From assembly GCF_004210375.1 (NCBI RefSeq), contig NC_134837.1, positions 18,733,586 to 18,797,585 of the forward strand: a stretch of 64,000 nucleotides of DNA. Reading direction: 5' to 3'. Position 1 is the first letter of the stretch. Each line of letters starts with the position of its first letter. This stretch comes from Tachypleus tridentatus (lineage: Eukaryota > Arthropoda > Merostomata > Xiphosura > Limulidae). The notes under the pieces were generated by a model, which had not been told where the DNA came from, did no database searches, and saw nothing but the letters and a program-made list of their open reading frames with translations. The position numbers and the translations under genes were made by a program. Positions 1 through 12,650 of this stretch are shown here, piece by piece.

Positions 1-2656
1 GCAGAGTTAGCTACCAAAATGATCAGTTTGATAGCTGCAGAGGTTAGCTACCAAAATGATCAGTTTGATAGAAACACTGCAGAGGTTAGCTACCAAAATG
101 ATCAGTTTGATAGAAACACTGCAGAGGTTAGCTACCAAAATGATCAGTTTGATAGAAACACTGCAGATGTTAGCTACCAAAATGATCAGTTTGATAGAAA
201 CACTGCAGATGTTAGCTACCAAAATGATCAGTTTGATAGAAACACTGCAGAGGTTAGCTACCAAAATGATCAGTTTGATAGAAACACTGCAGATGTTAGC
301 TACCAAAATGATCAGTTTGATAGAAACACTGCAGAGGTTAGCTACCAAAATGATCAGTTTGATAGAAACACTGCAGAGGTTAGCTACCAAAATGATCAGT
401 TTGATAGAAACACTGCAGAGGTTAGCTACCAAAATGATCAGTTTGATAGAAACACTGCAGAGGTTAGCTACCAAAATGATCAGTTTGATAGAAACACTGC
501 AGATGTTAGCTACCAAAATGATCAGTTTGATAGAAACACTGCAGAGGTTAGCTACCAAAATGATCAGTTTGATAGAAACACTGCAGAGGTTAGCTACCAA
601 AATGATCAGTTTGATAGAAACACTGCAGAGGTTAGCTACCAAAATGATCAGTTTGATAGAAACACTGCAGATGTTAGCTACCAAAATGATCAGTTTGATA
701 GAAACACTGCAGAGGTTAGCTACCAAAATGATCAGTTTGATAGAAACACTGCAGAGGTTAGCTACCAAAATGATCAGTTTGATAGAAACACTGCAGATGT
801 TAGCTACCAAAATGATCAGTTTGATAGAAACACTGCAGATGTTAGCTACCAAAATGATCAGTTTGATAGAAACACTGCAGATGTTAGCTACCAAAATGAT
901 CAGTTTGATAGAAACACTGCAGATGTTAGCTACCAAAATGATCAGTTTGATAGAAACACTGCAGATGTTAGCTACCAAAATGATCAGTTTGATAGAAACA
1001 CTGCAGATGTTAGCTACCAAAATGATCAGTTTGATAGAAACACTGCAGATGTTAGCTACCAAAATGATCAGTTTGATAGAAACACTGCAGATGTTAGCTA
1101 CCAAAATGATCAGTTTGATAGAAACACTGCAGATGTTAGCTACCAAAATGATCAGTTTGATAGAAACACTGCAGAGGTTAGCTACCAAAATGATCAGTTT
1201 GATAGAAACACTGCAGATGTTAGCTACCAAAATGATCAGTTTGATAGAAACACTGCAGATGTTAGCTACCAAAATGATCAGTTTGATAGAAACACTGCAG
1301 ATGTTAGCTACCAAAATGATCAGTTTGATAGAAACACTGCAGAGGTTAGCTACCAAAATGATCAGTTTGATAGAAACACTGCAGATGTTAGCTACCAAAA
1401 TGATCAGTTTGATAGAAACACTGCAGAGGTTAGCTACCAAAATGATCAGTTTGATAGAAACACTGCAGATGTTAGCTACCAAAATGATCAGTTTGATAGA
1501 AACACTGCAGATGTTAGCTACCAAAATGATCAGTTTGATAGAAACACTGCAGATGTTAGCTACCAAAATGATCAGTTTGATAGAAACACTGCAGATGTTA
1601 GCTACCAAAATGATCAGTTTGATAGAAACACTGCAGATGTTAGCTACCAAAATGATCAGTTTGATAGAAACACTGCAGATGTTAGCTACCAAAATGATCA
1701 GTTTGATAGAAACACTGCAGAGGTTAGCTACCAAAATGATCAGTTTGATAGAAACACTGCAGATGTTAGCTACCAAAATGATCAGTTTGATAGAAACACT
1801 GCAGATGTTAGCTACCAAAATGATCAGTTTGATAGAAACACTGCAGATGTTAGCTACCAAAATGATCAGTTTGATAGAAACACTGCAGAGGTTAGCTACC
1901 AAAATGATCAGTTTGATAGAAACACTGCAGATGTAGCTACTAAAATGATCAGTTTGATAGAAACACTGCAGATGTTAGCTACCAAAATGATCAGTTTGAT
2001 AGAAACACTGCAGATGTTAGCTACCAAAATGATCAGTTTGATAGAAACACTGCAGATGTTAGCTACCAAAATGATCAGTTTGATAGAAACACTGCAGATG
2101 TTAGCTACCAAAATGATCAGTTTGATAGAAACACTGCAGATGTTAGCTACCAAAATGATCAGTTTGATAGAAACACTGCAGAGGTTAGCTACCAAAATGA
2201 TCAGTTTGATAGAAACACTGCAGATGTTAGCTACCAAAATGATCAGTTTGATAGAAACACTGCAGATGTTAGCTACCAAAATGATCAGTTTGATAGAAAC
2301 ACTGCAGATGTTAGCTACCAAAATGATCAGTTTGATAGAAACACTGCAGATGTTAGCTACCAAAATGATCAGTTTGATAGAAACACTGCAGAGGTTAGCT
2401 ACCAAAATGATCAGTTTGATAGAAACACTGCAGATGTAGCTACCAAAATGATCAGTTTGATAGAAACACTGCAGATGTAGCTACCAAAATGATCAGTTTG
2501 ATAGAAACACTGCAGATGTAGCTACCAAAATGATCAGTTTGATAGAAACACTGCAGATGTTAGCAACCAAAATGATCAGTTTGATAGAAACTGCAGATGT
2601 TAGCAACCAAAATGATCAGTTTGATAGAAACACTGCAGGTGTTAGCTACCAAAATG
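1..2656. repeat. 42-bp tandem array (minisatellite/satellite), about 63 copies
   Basis: A 42-bp unit is repeated head to tail with almost no variation. Each unit has a GTTAGCTACC block, a TGATCA palindrome, GATAGAAACA and a CTGCAG site. One position alternates between G and T (GCAGAG versus GCAGAT); the rest is nearly identical up to about 1930. From 1930 onward some units lack one T (GATGTAGC), and the last units carry GTTAGCAACC or a short internal deletion, so the right edge is decaying. The first unit is also shortened, and the array may continue beyond the window. Because 42 is a multiple of 3, long open frames run on both strands. They are by-products of the repeat, not genes. Confidence 0.97.
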
Positions 2657-5600
2657 ATACCATGTTTAAAACATTTCACTAACGACAGGCATAACAATTT
2701 GCTTAAATCAAAATTAGAAAACGGTGTATTCTTCCTCATAATTGATACATAAATTATTTATGCCTTTAAGGCTCTTTACCTATAGATAAAAACATATATA
2801 CATTTATATCATGCTAAACTTAGACAAAACAGTATTATTTCATTAATCTACTTAAGGATATATGAATGACAAGCAGTTAAAAATTATAGTCGTAGAAAGT
2901 AATTTTTCGTAATAAAAGATATTTTAATAACTTCACTGTATATAATAAATCAGATGAAATATTCATAATATATATATATATATAAATACAACACCACAAA
3001 TAATTAGTTTATCTTCCTGTAATTAGGTAGCACACAATCATTATAAACTTGCAATATTATTAAGTTAGGCAATGTATTTATTAGAGTACAGTTCAAAATT
3101 CTAACATGAAGCACAATATTGAATATTTATTGATAAAGAAATGTTCTTTCTGGATTAGTGTTTCAGTTTATCATTTAGATAATATGCTACCTGAAGCTTT
3201 AATTTCATTCCTATTTTTAGTACTTTTCAGAAACCATCTACTTTTCTTCAATTTTAGTTTCATAAACATATAAATTGGTTAATAATTCAGTTATTTACAA
3301 TGCTTTCTCATACACTAGTATCTTCATATGAAACACATTTGTAAAATCAGTACACACAGTAATGTTAAGAACATCAAAAATCATTAAAAAACAACAACAA
3401 AAGTCCACATAAATTACATTTTTAGCAATAACATCATGTCATTAATAAATCTAGCTACCTGGGCTAAGTGCTTACCATCATACATTTGAACCATGTTACA
3501 TTTTATTTACACTGAACAGTTCTAAAAGTTGATACTTAAATTCAAAAATAAATTTATTACCTATCACGTTGTTAACTGATTTTGTAATGCTCATTTCAGT
3601 AATCTTTATTTTAAAATCCAAACTGAAAAGGTTACAAGTTACTTTAATAATTTGCTGATAGTTTTGCTGTAACTTTTTAAAAGCCAAAGTAACAAGCAGA
3701 TTCATAAAAAAATACTTTTGGTATTTTTAACAGGCTAGAAACTTAAAAATTAAATCTTTATGTTATTTAGAGGGTTAGTAAGTATATTAATTACTTATTT
3801 TTTAATAGGTCAGAGATAATTCCAACATCTACTGCTACCTTTTCTTTTTTAATCTTAAGGTCAGGAAAAAGATAACATTGATAAAATCTTTCAAATGTAA
3901 CTGTCCTCTCAGATACTTTAAACTCAACTTTCTATAAAGTATAAGAATAGATAGCAACTGTAAATTATATGTTTTTAGATTGAGCTGTTCTTGGAAGCAC
4001 AAGAACTACTTTCAGCAGCTCTCTGTCCTTTCAATCTCTCATCATAAAAAATACCCCATCATTTTGCAACTCCTTTCTGTACCACTGTTATTAAAGCAAA
4101 CAAAATTATTTTAACTATTTAAAATTGTTTGGGCTTTGAATGATTTCTTTCTGGTAATGACTGGTATGTTTTATTAAAGAAATAACAAAAACTAAAAGGT
4201 AGATTGTTAACTCGTATGTTGAATAATAATGTTTGTTGTGGAAGCCAAGATCCAACTTGATTTTTTAGCAAAATTGCTTCTATGTTAATATTATAGTCTT
4301 GAATTTATTAACTGATAGTGTGGTAATGTTAAATAATTCAAAACATCTGCTGAATTAATAGATGAATATAAAAGGCAATATTTAATATTAATTTAGGTTG
4401 TTGTTGTTGTTGATGGAGGGGTGGTTTGAATCATGAAATCACCTCCTATTATTCTTCATCTCTTGTAAGTCCTTATTAACCCTACCATCAAATAACACTA
4501 ATTCTCAAATCATTATTAGTATTATAACAGTTATTTTATTATGAACATCAAAATTTAAACTTCAAATTAACATTCATCCCTTGTTTGGTTAATAATTACA
4601 AACCCCACACACTGAAAGGATATCCTATTAATAGTAGTATTAGTACTATTATTATTATTAATGTGTTAGTTAGTATCTATGATAAGCATACTAGTGAAAC
4701 CAAAATTGGTAATTAAAATGTGAGCTATTCAGAAAATAACATTCGGGTTTTATCTTAAATAAGTGATATTTGCGTAAGTTAAACGATTAAACTTTAATTT
4801 TATCATTTTATTCAATGTTTCGAAAATGTACCTCCTAAAATTAATTTAAAAAGCAGACCTGAAACTTAACATTGGGCTAGAAGTAAAATTATGTAGGCCT
4901 ACGATACGTTTTTAACTAATCTCACACGATTTTAATATTCTATCTACATTATTACATTATGAATAATAATACTACACACTAACAGCATTCAGTAGCAGTA
5001 ACTAAATAAATACAATTACAAGTAATAGATTAATACTAACACTGCAGTACATTGATGTTTCACCTCAACTTACGAATAATCAACTACTTGCAGTTTAAAA
5101 TAGAATTGATTTCACTTTTAAATTGATTTTTCACTTCATAAGACTTAACTTAATACTTACAGTTACTATTAGTATTACACTGTGCGGTCGGTTTGATATT
5201 GTTTTAAGTTTTAGTTTTACAACAAAAAAAACTGACAAATTGTGACTATATAAAAAAAATATCTTACTAAAATGGAAATTCTTGGGTTCACAAGATTTTA
5301 AAGAATGGCTTAGAATTATTTACGCTTTAACCCTAACGAATTTAATACGAACATCGAACTCTAAACTAAAAGCTTACTACAAGTACTCTTTATTCTAGCT
5401 TAAAACCTATCTGTAGATAAAACAAAAATGTCGACGTACCACCATAGGTTATTGCTATTAAAGGATCAATAAATAAATATACAAGGGGCCATATTGCAAA
5501 ATAAATTCTTCTTAAATTTCGTTGTAAAAACATTATTGAAATGAAAGAGTAATTTGTAAAATCATTTGTTACCAGATTTTTGAAACATATATATATATAT

Positions 5601-5985
5601 ATATATAATTTTTACTTTAGTTTCACTTTTCATAACAAGAGAGTTTTGATCTCGGAAAACTGTGACTCAGTACGCTTTACAACAGTAACCCGAAAAATGC
5701 TTTTAAAAAGAATTGGTAATTTAGCTATAGCATTCTTCCCCCTTTCTAAAAACACTCTTTCTTCCACTCGGCTTTAAAAATGCTTTGTTCACAATGGTTT
5801 TATTGTCAGTAGTTATAATGGCATAAAAGGATTACATATAAAATCATATTTTTTTTCAGTCAGGATTGCAGATTATAAAAAGATTCATTAGATATTACAT
5901 TTAATACTTAAGTATTTCGGAATGTACATATTCCATCATAAACAAGCTATATTAAAAAGGTAAAATATAAAATACGAATATTTCT
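2657..5985. other. AT-rich intergenic DNA, no gene seen
   Basis: I see no coding signal, splice-bounded exon or recognisable transposon here. There are short TA runs near 2970-2985 and 5587-5607 and a short GTT run near 4398-4412. The open frames present are short and low in complexity. Confidence 0.6.
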
Positions 5986-5989
5986 AAAT

Positions 5990-8350
5990 TCATACAGCTT
6001 CACTCACTCCTATAGCAACCAATCCTGTCGACCCTTAACCACTCTTACGAAATCTCTCCATCACTCACCGTCCAATGCAACTTATGATAATTTTTCATCC
6101 TTTATAATATAAAGTTTATATCAACATCGAAGGAGTCCTCTGCAATATTATTTTGTCATCTTTTTCTCGGTCTTGCTAATGGTCTCCTGTTTTGTAGTCT
6201 TCCAAACATAGCAATCTTCGGCAGTCTATTGTATTTCATTTTGGCAATATGCCCAGACCATCTTATTTTTCTTGCTTTTACGATATTTGGAATTTAAGTT
6301 AATCCGTTAATATCCGTCAACTCTTCAGTATGTCATATTTTCTTATCTGTATTATACACTGTCCCTAACATTATTTGTAAACCCGTATTCTCAATGATCT
6401 CGGCTTTTTTTCTAAATATTTTGTAAGTGACATTATTTCAGGTCCACTTAGGACAGCTGGTTTTACAGATTATTAATTTTTTCTGATTATACTTAAATAT
6501 TTAATTTGGCAATTTTAAAGCTTAAGAATATTCAATGCAGTTGTACACCTGCTTAAAATCAATGAATTGCTGCTAAGTTTTCCTTATCATTCACCAAACT
6601 TTTCTCTCAAATATATCTTACCACAAATATTTGATCCATGGCCAACTTCTTGGCCTAGAATCTTCTTTACATTTTTGTAAATTCTTTTAGTGAAGAACTT
6701 TTATATTTATGACAATATTTTATACCACTATAGTTCTTTCATTCCAATATATTTCTTTTTTGTGCACTTTTTCAGTTAATAAATGTACACTTTTCATTTC
6801 CTCGGACTTCATTATTATTTAAGAACACTATATTCTCTTCCACTTTAACTATGGTTGGTATGTCTTTTTGTCTTTTGTGTGTGTGTGTGTAAGTTTTCCT
6901 GCTCGTTCCCAGCAAAATGAAATATATGATGTGGTTTTTGTCTATTAATTAAAGATTTGAATTTTTTTTCACGTATCCATGACTTCATTTTAATTTGCTT
7001 TTGTACTGCCATCAGCACCTATAATCATTGTTAGTCTTATCTGGTATCTTCCCTTAACATTTACAAACTTCTAAATTGTTATTTGATTTTTCTATGACTC
7101 AAATATTCTTTTACTTTATCTAACATTTCGCTAACTGACTATTCTTCATTCACTTAACTATTTCGGCTCTTCTACATTTTGTCTTATAGATTCTCCTCTT
7201 TTTATTCCCTCTTTAACCTATCTACATTCATCATCAAATCATTTCTTTCTTCTCTCTTAGTACTACTATCCCAATAAAATATCTGTCAATTTCAGAGCTG
7301 TTTCCTTTAGGTCTTCCTAATTCTTTTGATGCTGCTTACCTATTCATCTTCGAGAATTCTGAGCATTTTGATACTATTTCTCATTTTAATTTGGAAATTA
7401 TCCTTCACTATTTGGTTCTTCAATTTTCCATATCGATCCTCCTTGTTTTACTGCAGTGCTTGTGCTTACCTTGAACAATTCCTCAGTTTTGACTCTTATA
7501 AGGCAATGGTCACTATTACAGTCAGCACTGTTATATGCTCCTACATCTTATAAAGTTTTTCTAAACTCTCTATTTATTAAGATATGATGTCTCTGGTTGG
7601 TGACTCTTCGATCCAGAGCTATTCAAGCTCCTTTATCAACTTTCTTGTGGAGAAATATAGTACTACAAGTAATGATATTATTGCTATTAACAAAAGTAAT
7701 CGTTATTTTGCTCATGTAATCCTTCTGTTCTTGCTGGTAGTGAAAAAAATGTGTACTTCTCTCCTAAAGTCTCTCACTGTCGGGGCAGCATCATATTTTG
7801 GGCTACTATCTTGAACATCCTACAATTTCTTTTTTGTAAAATTCATGTTTATTGTCGTCTTATGAATCTAGTGTAAGGGCATATTTTGATATTAATGCTA
7901 TTTTAAACCATCTATATGGTATTCGGATCTTGGCACTTCTTGATATCCACAGATTCTTTTAAATATGCCCTAAATTTTTTTAACAGGCATCATGGCGATG
8001 TAATCTATTCGTTTTGCTGTTATAAATGATTATATTGTTGGTAATCTTACACTCTAGAGTGTCCAGCCATCTGAGCTTTTGCAGGTCTAAAATATCTACC
8101 TTATATTTGTTAATCACTCCAACATGGTATTTATATAACCAACTCTGTAGAGACGCATGACATTTTATGCAACAGATCTTAAGTACGTTCGTATTTGCTG
8201 TCCATTAAGTTTACATTTGTCATTAACAAAAGATACATCAATTCGATGATCCGCTTGAGATTCATTAGCAAGTAAGATTATTACGAAACGAAGTTGTTAA
8301 CCCTAATACAACCCGCTCCAGTACATTCGAGATTAGGATCGGTGTGGTTT
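5990..8350 (-). mobile_element. Decayed non-LTR retrotransposon (LINE), possibly RTE-like
   Basis: On the minus strand, fragments occur in the expected order of a LINE. Near 8110-8060 there is an endonuclease-like start (KVDILDLQKLRW, as in the KxDILxLQExRW motif of AP-endonuclease domains). Low-grade coding remnants follow through 7800-7200. Near 6280-6120 lies the conserved C-terminal block GHIAKMKYNRLPK followed by ARPRKR, the usual tail of many LINE polyproteins. Stops and frameshifts are frequent, so it is not functional. The clade call (RTE-like) rests on motif memory only; the LINE assignment itself is firmer. Confidence 0.7.
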
Positions 8351-8934
8351 CCACACTTGAATACAGTGAGGAATTAGAAATACAAACCAAAATAATAAAA
8401 AAAATTGAGACTTGTAAGATAGATGTGGAGGGTAATATGTATATGTTACAATATTACAGGTTTTCACTTTTTGCTGAATTATTTATAACAAGCTTTACTA
8501 GTTGTTTTTACAACTGAGAGTTAATTTATAATAGGCAAACCCTCTTCATTAAAGATGGTCAAGATGAGATGATTTTGAAAGTTTTCATCAAAATGGGATG
8601 ATAAGTGCTTTCAATTTTATGTGATTTGTGGTGTTTAGACCATTTAATAACTGATTTTCAATTGTGCAAGATAATCCTTGTCTTCCCAGATTTGAAAAAA
8701 ATAATTGACGTATTTTCTATATTCTTTAATTTTGAAGTGACAGACAAAAGCAGTACAGTACGTCACAGTCACAGCAGAATTCCAAAAAACCAAATTAAAA
8801 CTGTCAAAATATTCGTATCATAATAGCTTCTGTTGTATTCGCATTTCAGTGATCTGCAAGAGTTTAAGGAAGCAGCAAACCAATTCTTGGTATAGTAAGT
8901 ATTGAGAAAGGACAAAAGAAAAGGCATATAGCAA
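8351..8934. other. Intergenic, nothing recognised
   Basis: AT-rich sequence upstream of the LINE relic. No coding or repeat signal is convincing. Confidence 0.4.
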
Positions 8935-9115
8935 ACACCATCCACGGTCAACTCTTTGGCTACTCTTTACCAATGAATAATGGGATTGACCATCACATAT
9001 ATAAAGGTCCCTAGAATTGAAAAGGCGAGTATAATCAACGACAGGTTTCGATCCCCTGACTTGAAGGTTGCATCTCCAACTCCCTAACCTCCTTGGCTTA
9101 GCAGGCAGATTATTC
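8935..9115 (-). repeat. Degenerate SINE-1 copy
   Basis: The stretch keeps the SINE body order in reverse (accaatgaataatgggattgacc, then a worn tRNA-like head near 9040-9110), with many substitutions. It is the leftmost copy of the family in the window. Confidence 0.6.
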
Positions 9116-9467
9116 GAATCCTGAAGAATGATTGAAATATTATTCGTTGTTTATACTGTGAAAAAAAGGTTTTAATTATTCTTCGAACTTCTGAGTTTGT
9201 TTCTTTCAAAATGAATGACAAGTTATAATAAGTATTTCTCTACAGTATATGGTTTTTTTGAAGATTCGGTTTCGTTAGAAATGAACTTGCATGTTAGAGT
9301 TCGGATAAAATAAAGGAATAGCCGTTGTTTATTAAAATATTTTGTAAAATAGTTATTTCGGCATGGTGAAATAGATAGTCGGAACAGCTATTATTATGAA
9401 TGGGCTGCCAGTTCCAAATAATAACACAACTGTTCTTTAGTTAAGTTTTTTTTATATATTTCCCCAC

Positions 9468-9512
9468 AGTGAGCAGAACACAAGTAGCCCATTGTGTAGC
9501 TTGGTGCCAAAA
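9468..9512 (+). repeat. SINE-2 3' fragment
   Basis: A short piece (gtgagcagaacacaagtagcc, then cattgtgtagctt) matches the 3' half of the short SINE-2 family seen complete at 37003-37128. Confidence 0.4.
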
Positions 9513-9711
9513 ACCGAGGAAAACAAGAAGTTTCCTTTTGATTAACTTATATAACTCCACAACTGTAATGTACTTATTGTGCTGCATGTGTAACATAAAA
9601 TATTTAATTAATTACATTTTTATTTTAATTCCTCTCTGCAGGTTTCATCAAAACAAAATGTTTAGACAGATAGTGACTAGCTTGTAAAATCATTACTTTT
9701 TATGTGACATA

Positions 9712-9857
9712 GGCCTGGAATGTCTAGGTGGTTAAGATATTCGGCTCGTAATCCGGGGGTCAGGGGCTCAAATCCCAAATAATCTCGCCTTTTCAGCCAT
9801 GGGGACGTTATTATATGACGGTCAGTCCCACTATTCGTTTGTACAAGAGTAGTCTAT
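9712..9857 (+). repeat. SINE-1 copy, 3' truncated
   Basis: The tRNA-like head is present (ggttaagatattcggctcg, then gggctcaaatccc as a worn B box). It runs into the body (tcagccatggggacgtt) but stops after the 'caagagtag' segment, so the 3' half is missing. Confidence 0.8.
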
Positions 9858-10256
9858 CATTTCAACTTTTTAGGTTTATAAGTAGATATTTAAAAAAAAT
9901 AAAAAATACATTCGTAAAAAGAATGAAAGTCATGATTCCAGAAAAAAAAAAAAACTATTCCGTGACCAGTCACATTCCAAAAGTTCTGAAAAAGTTAAAT
10001 AGCTTGTCACTGGAAGTAACCCAAAAATTTCAACAGTCTAATGAAGCTAAAATAAGAGCTTTTCTTTCGACATATAAAATAAATATCTCGCATAAATTTA
10101 AGTATGCAAAAACCTTATAAGAATCGAGTTTCGAGCTTTTCCACAGCATGTAACCGAATGGAAGGCCAGTTCAAAGTCGTACGAGCAGTACCTGTAATGT
10201 TATAAATGAAAGTGTCATAATATTCGCGGAATAATATTTCTACTTAATTAACAGTT

Positions 10257-10541
10257 GGCCCGGCATGGTCAAGCGCGTTAAAGTACTCAACTCGTTATCT
10301 GAGGGTCGCGGGTTCGCATCCCCGTCGTGCCAAACACGCTCGCCCTTTCAGCCGTGGGGGCGTTATAATGTGACGGTCAGTCCCACTATTCGTTGGTAAA
10401 AGAGTAGCCCAAGAGTTGGCGGTGGATGGTGATGACTAGCTGCCTTCCCTCTAGTCTTACACTGCTAAATTAGAGACGGCTAGCACAGATAGCCTTCGAA
10501 TAGTTTTGTGCGAAATTCAAAATCAAAACAAACAAAACAAA
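10257..10541 (+). repeat. SINE-1 full-length copy (reference for the family)
   Basis: This is a tRNA-derived SINE. The head starts ggcccggcatggtcaagcg (A-box-like) and has gggttcgcatcccc as the B box, so an internal RNA polymerase III promoter is implied. A family-specific body follows (cgttataatgtgacggtcag; gatgactagctgccttccct; ctgctaaattagagacggct), ending in an A-rich CAAAACAAAC tail. It is about 285 bp long. Confidence 0.93.
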
Positions 10542-11160
10542 ATTAACAGTTTGCACGTTTGCAAAAATACAGATGAGTTGTTATTATTATTATACCAGTA
10601 ATACAATATTTTAAGCGGTACTAAGCGTGTAACAAAATATTTATATAATAATTATGGATTAAATTCTTAATTATTAGGTAAACATCCGAAGAGTCGAGAA
10701 AAATTCCATTGTGAACTCTGAAGACATCTTGGTGACATTTTGATTCAATTATGCTGCAAAAAATACCATATTTGTAGAGACTGGGTGTCAGTACCAACTT
10801 ATTACATTAAAATGTTTAACAGTACGTCAGCCATATTATATCTGCTATATCCAGTGCCGACGAGGCCTTTCACACAATATCGAGGATCGTCAGGTCGCCC
10901 GAGATGCAACCTACACCGTAACGATAGAAAGGCTATTTAAAATATAAAATTGTTAGAATAACAGCCGTTGTTGTGCGAACTAGATTAAGTTAGTGAAATG
11001 TAACTTTGTCAGTTTTTACAAGTAAATTACAAATCATAATTAGGATGAAGATAAAAAACATGATATTATTTATTTATTTTGATTCCAGTTGTCTCCATTA
11101 TTTTTATTTGCACTTAAATTAAATTTAATAATTATTCATAAGAACCGAAAAACCAGAAAA
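10542..11160. other. Intergenic, nothing recognised
   Basis: AT-rich sequence with no convincing exon or repeat. Confidence 0.4.
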
Positions 11161-11359
11161 CTACTTTAACTGTTGCACCAGTAGTGATGGTTCAATTATA
11201 AAAGACGGATCTGGCCAAACGGTCAAGTCAGCATGCTCGTATCTCTTCAAGTGTATTGCACAAAAGCCCACTTCAGTGTATTCCGCGATGCAGTGAAGAG
11301 CTTCGTAACCAAGGGTTTTGTACAAAACAGTATTGGTGGTAGAAGAGCAGCTGCAAGGT
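11161..11359 (-). CDS. Possible coding exon (GNAT-like C-terminus, or terminal exon of the lipase-like gene)
   Basis: On the minus strand a 66-residue open segment follows a possible acceptor (gattttag at about 11367-11360) and ends in TAG at 11161. It contains SSTTNTVLYKTLGYEAL, which resembles the 'LYxKLGYE' end of GNAT-family N-acetyltransferases, and a later HADLTVW. Its composition looks protein-like, unlike the surrounding sequence. The acceptor phase would also accept the open end of lipase exon 9 (19516), but the peptide does not resemble a lipase C-terminus and the intron would be over 8 kb. No upstream GNAT exon was found. Either reading is tentative, and a chance open frame is possible. 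Confidence 0.3.
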
Positions 11360-11463
11360 CTAAAATCTCGTTCTTTTGTCGTTACTATAGCCCACAAACA
11401 CGTTTTTATCGAAACACAATACTTACTTCAATCTATAAATCTTCAGTCTTGTTAACAGAATAG

Positions 11464-12315
11464 TTTTAATGAATTAATCAACCATTGAAGAAGTTTTTAT
11501 TTTTCACTTATGTATATTTTCATTCTTCCAGCTATTAAGTATTTTTACATAGTATATAATTAATTAAATATAAAGATATAAAATATAAAAATAAATATAA
11601 ATATAAAAAATCAAATAACTCAAAGGCTGAAAGTTAGTTATTTTACTTTGTAACCATATATTAATGACAGTAAATCACATACATATATAACAGTTTATAA
11701 GCATAAATAGAATTATTGGTTCGTACAAAATACGTTGGATCAAAAAGGATTCGTAAATCACATTAAAACCTTCCGATATAAACCTTGTACTTTCTTCCAG
11801 GTCCATCTATGGAAAGTGCTAAGATTTTACCAAGTTTATCTGAACGATATCAAATAGATAAGTTTCGTATATGGAGGTTTTATAAATAATTGTTTTCACA
11901 GATCTTTTCTTGTTACACCTAACAATCTTACTACATTAACTCAGTCTGTCGAAAGGTTTCGCATGTTTGACTCCTCTCTGCATTCTCCCGGTTCTAATAT
12001 AATATTTTCATCTGACTTCAGTGCTTCGACTGGGTTGACGCAGAAAATGAGAGGCGTCATTTGCCATCTTCTGTTGAATGAGAAAACCAGAAATTCATGA
12101 AAAACATTATTCTAGGATCGTTACAACAAATATTAAGAAATGCTGTGAGACTAAGCACTAAGGACAAATAAGTAAAGTTTTGTAAAGTCTAGTAGAAACA
12201 GATTCTAAACAATAACATTTATATAATTAAAAGTGGGTATTTTTCTTAAAATGTTCAACATAACTCCATTCCTCATCAGCTGGTGACATCCAACCTAACA
12301 GAGTAGCACATGATA
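11464..12315. other. Intergenic, nothing recognised
   Basis: AT-rich sequence with short ATAAA-type runs near 11570-11610. No exon is supported. Confidence 0.4.
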
Positions 12316-12650
12316 TAATAAAGTAAAGACATTTTTTTTAAAAGAAGGACACAAGTGTAGGGATGGTTAATGTCAATCCTTGAAAAACAATGCCAATAAT
12401 ATCGTAAGGATGTCATTTCCAACAGTAGAATGTTAATAGACAAAAATATGGTAAATGGGATTCAGTTGTGATTGAATAGTTAATATATTGTTGTATATTA
12501 ATTCTCATCTTTGCTGTTTTGTAGGGAAGATGCAAATGTCATCCTTACTATACTGTTTGTGTTGTTTTTTGAAGGATTGATATCAGCCATCTCTCATTTG
12601 CTTCTTTTTAAAAAAACGTCTTTCTTTATTTGTTTGCTTTTCTCATGCAG
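12316..12650. mobile_element. Inverted-repeat (foldback/MITE-like) element
   Basis: The segment around 12316-12440 (with ggttaatgtcaatccttgaa and gtaaggatgtcattt) reappears reverse-complemented around 12525-12650 (with aaatgtcatccttac and gaaggattgatatcagccat). The arms are imperfect and separated by about 85 bp. No coding sequence lies between them, as expected of a non-autonomous DNA element. The exact ends are uncertain. Confidence 0.6.

Noticed and set aside
7-2439. Very long open frames (up to 806 codons) on both strands
   Set aside because: They follow from a 42-bp repeat unit that has no stop codon in several frames. There is no start context, splice signal or flanking domain.
1-2656. 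CRISPR array
   Set aside because: The units are contiguous with no unique spacers, and the context is a eukaryotic genome with introns and SINEs.
10257-10330. Functional tRNA genes at the SINE heads
   Set aside because: The A and B boxes are tRNA-like, but the same head is fused to a fixed 200-bp body in many copies; these are SINEs, and no copy forms a clean separate tRNA.
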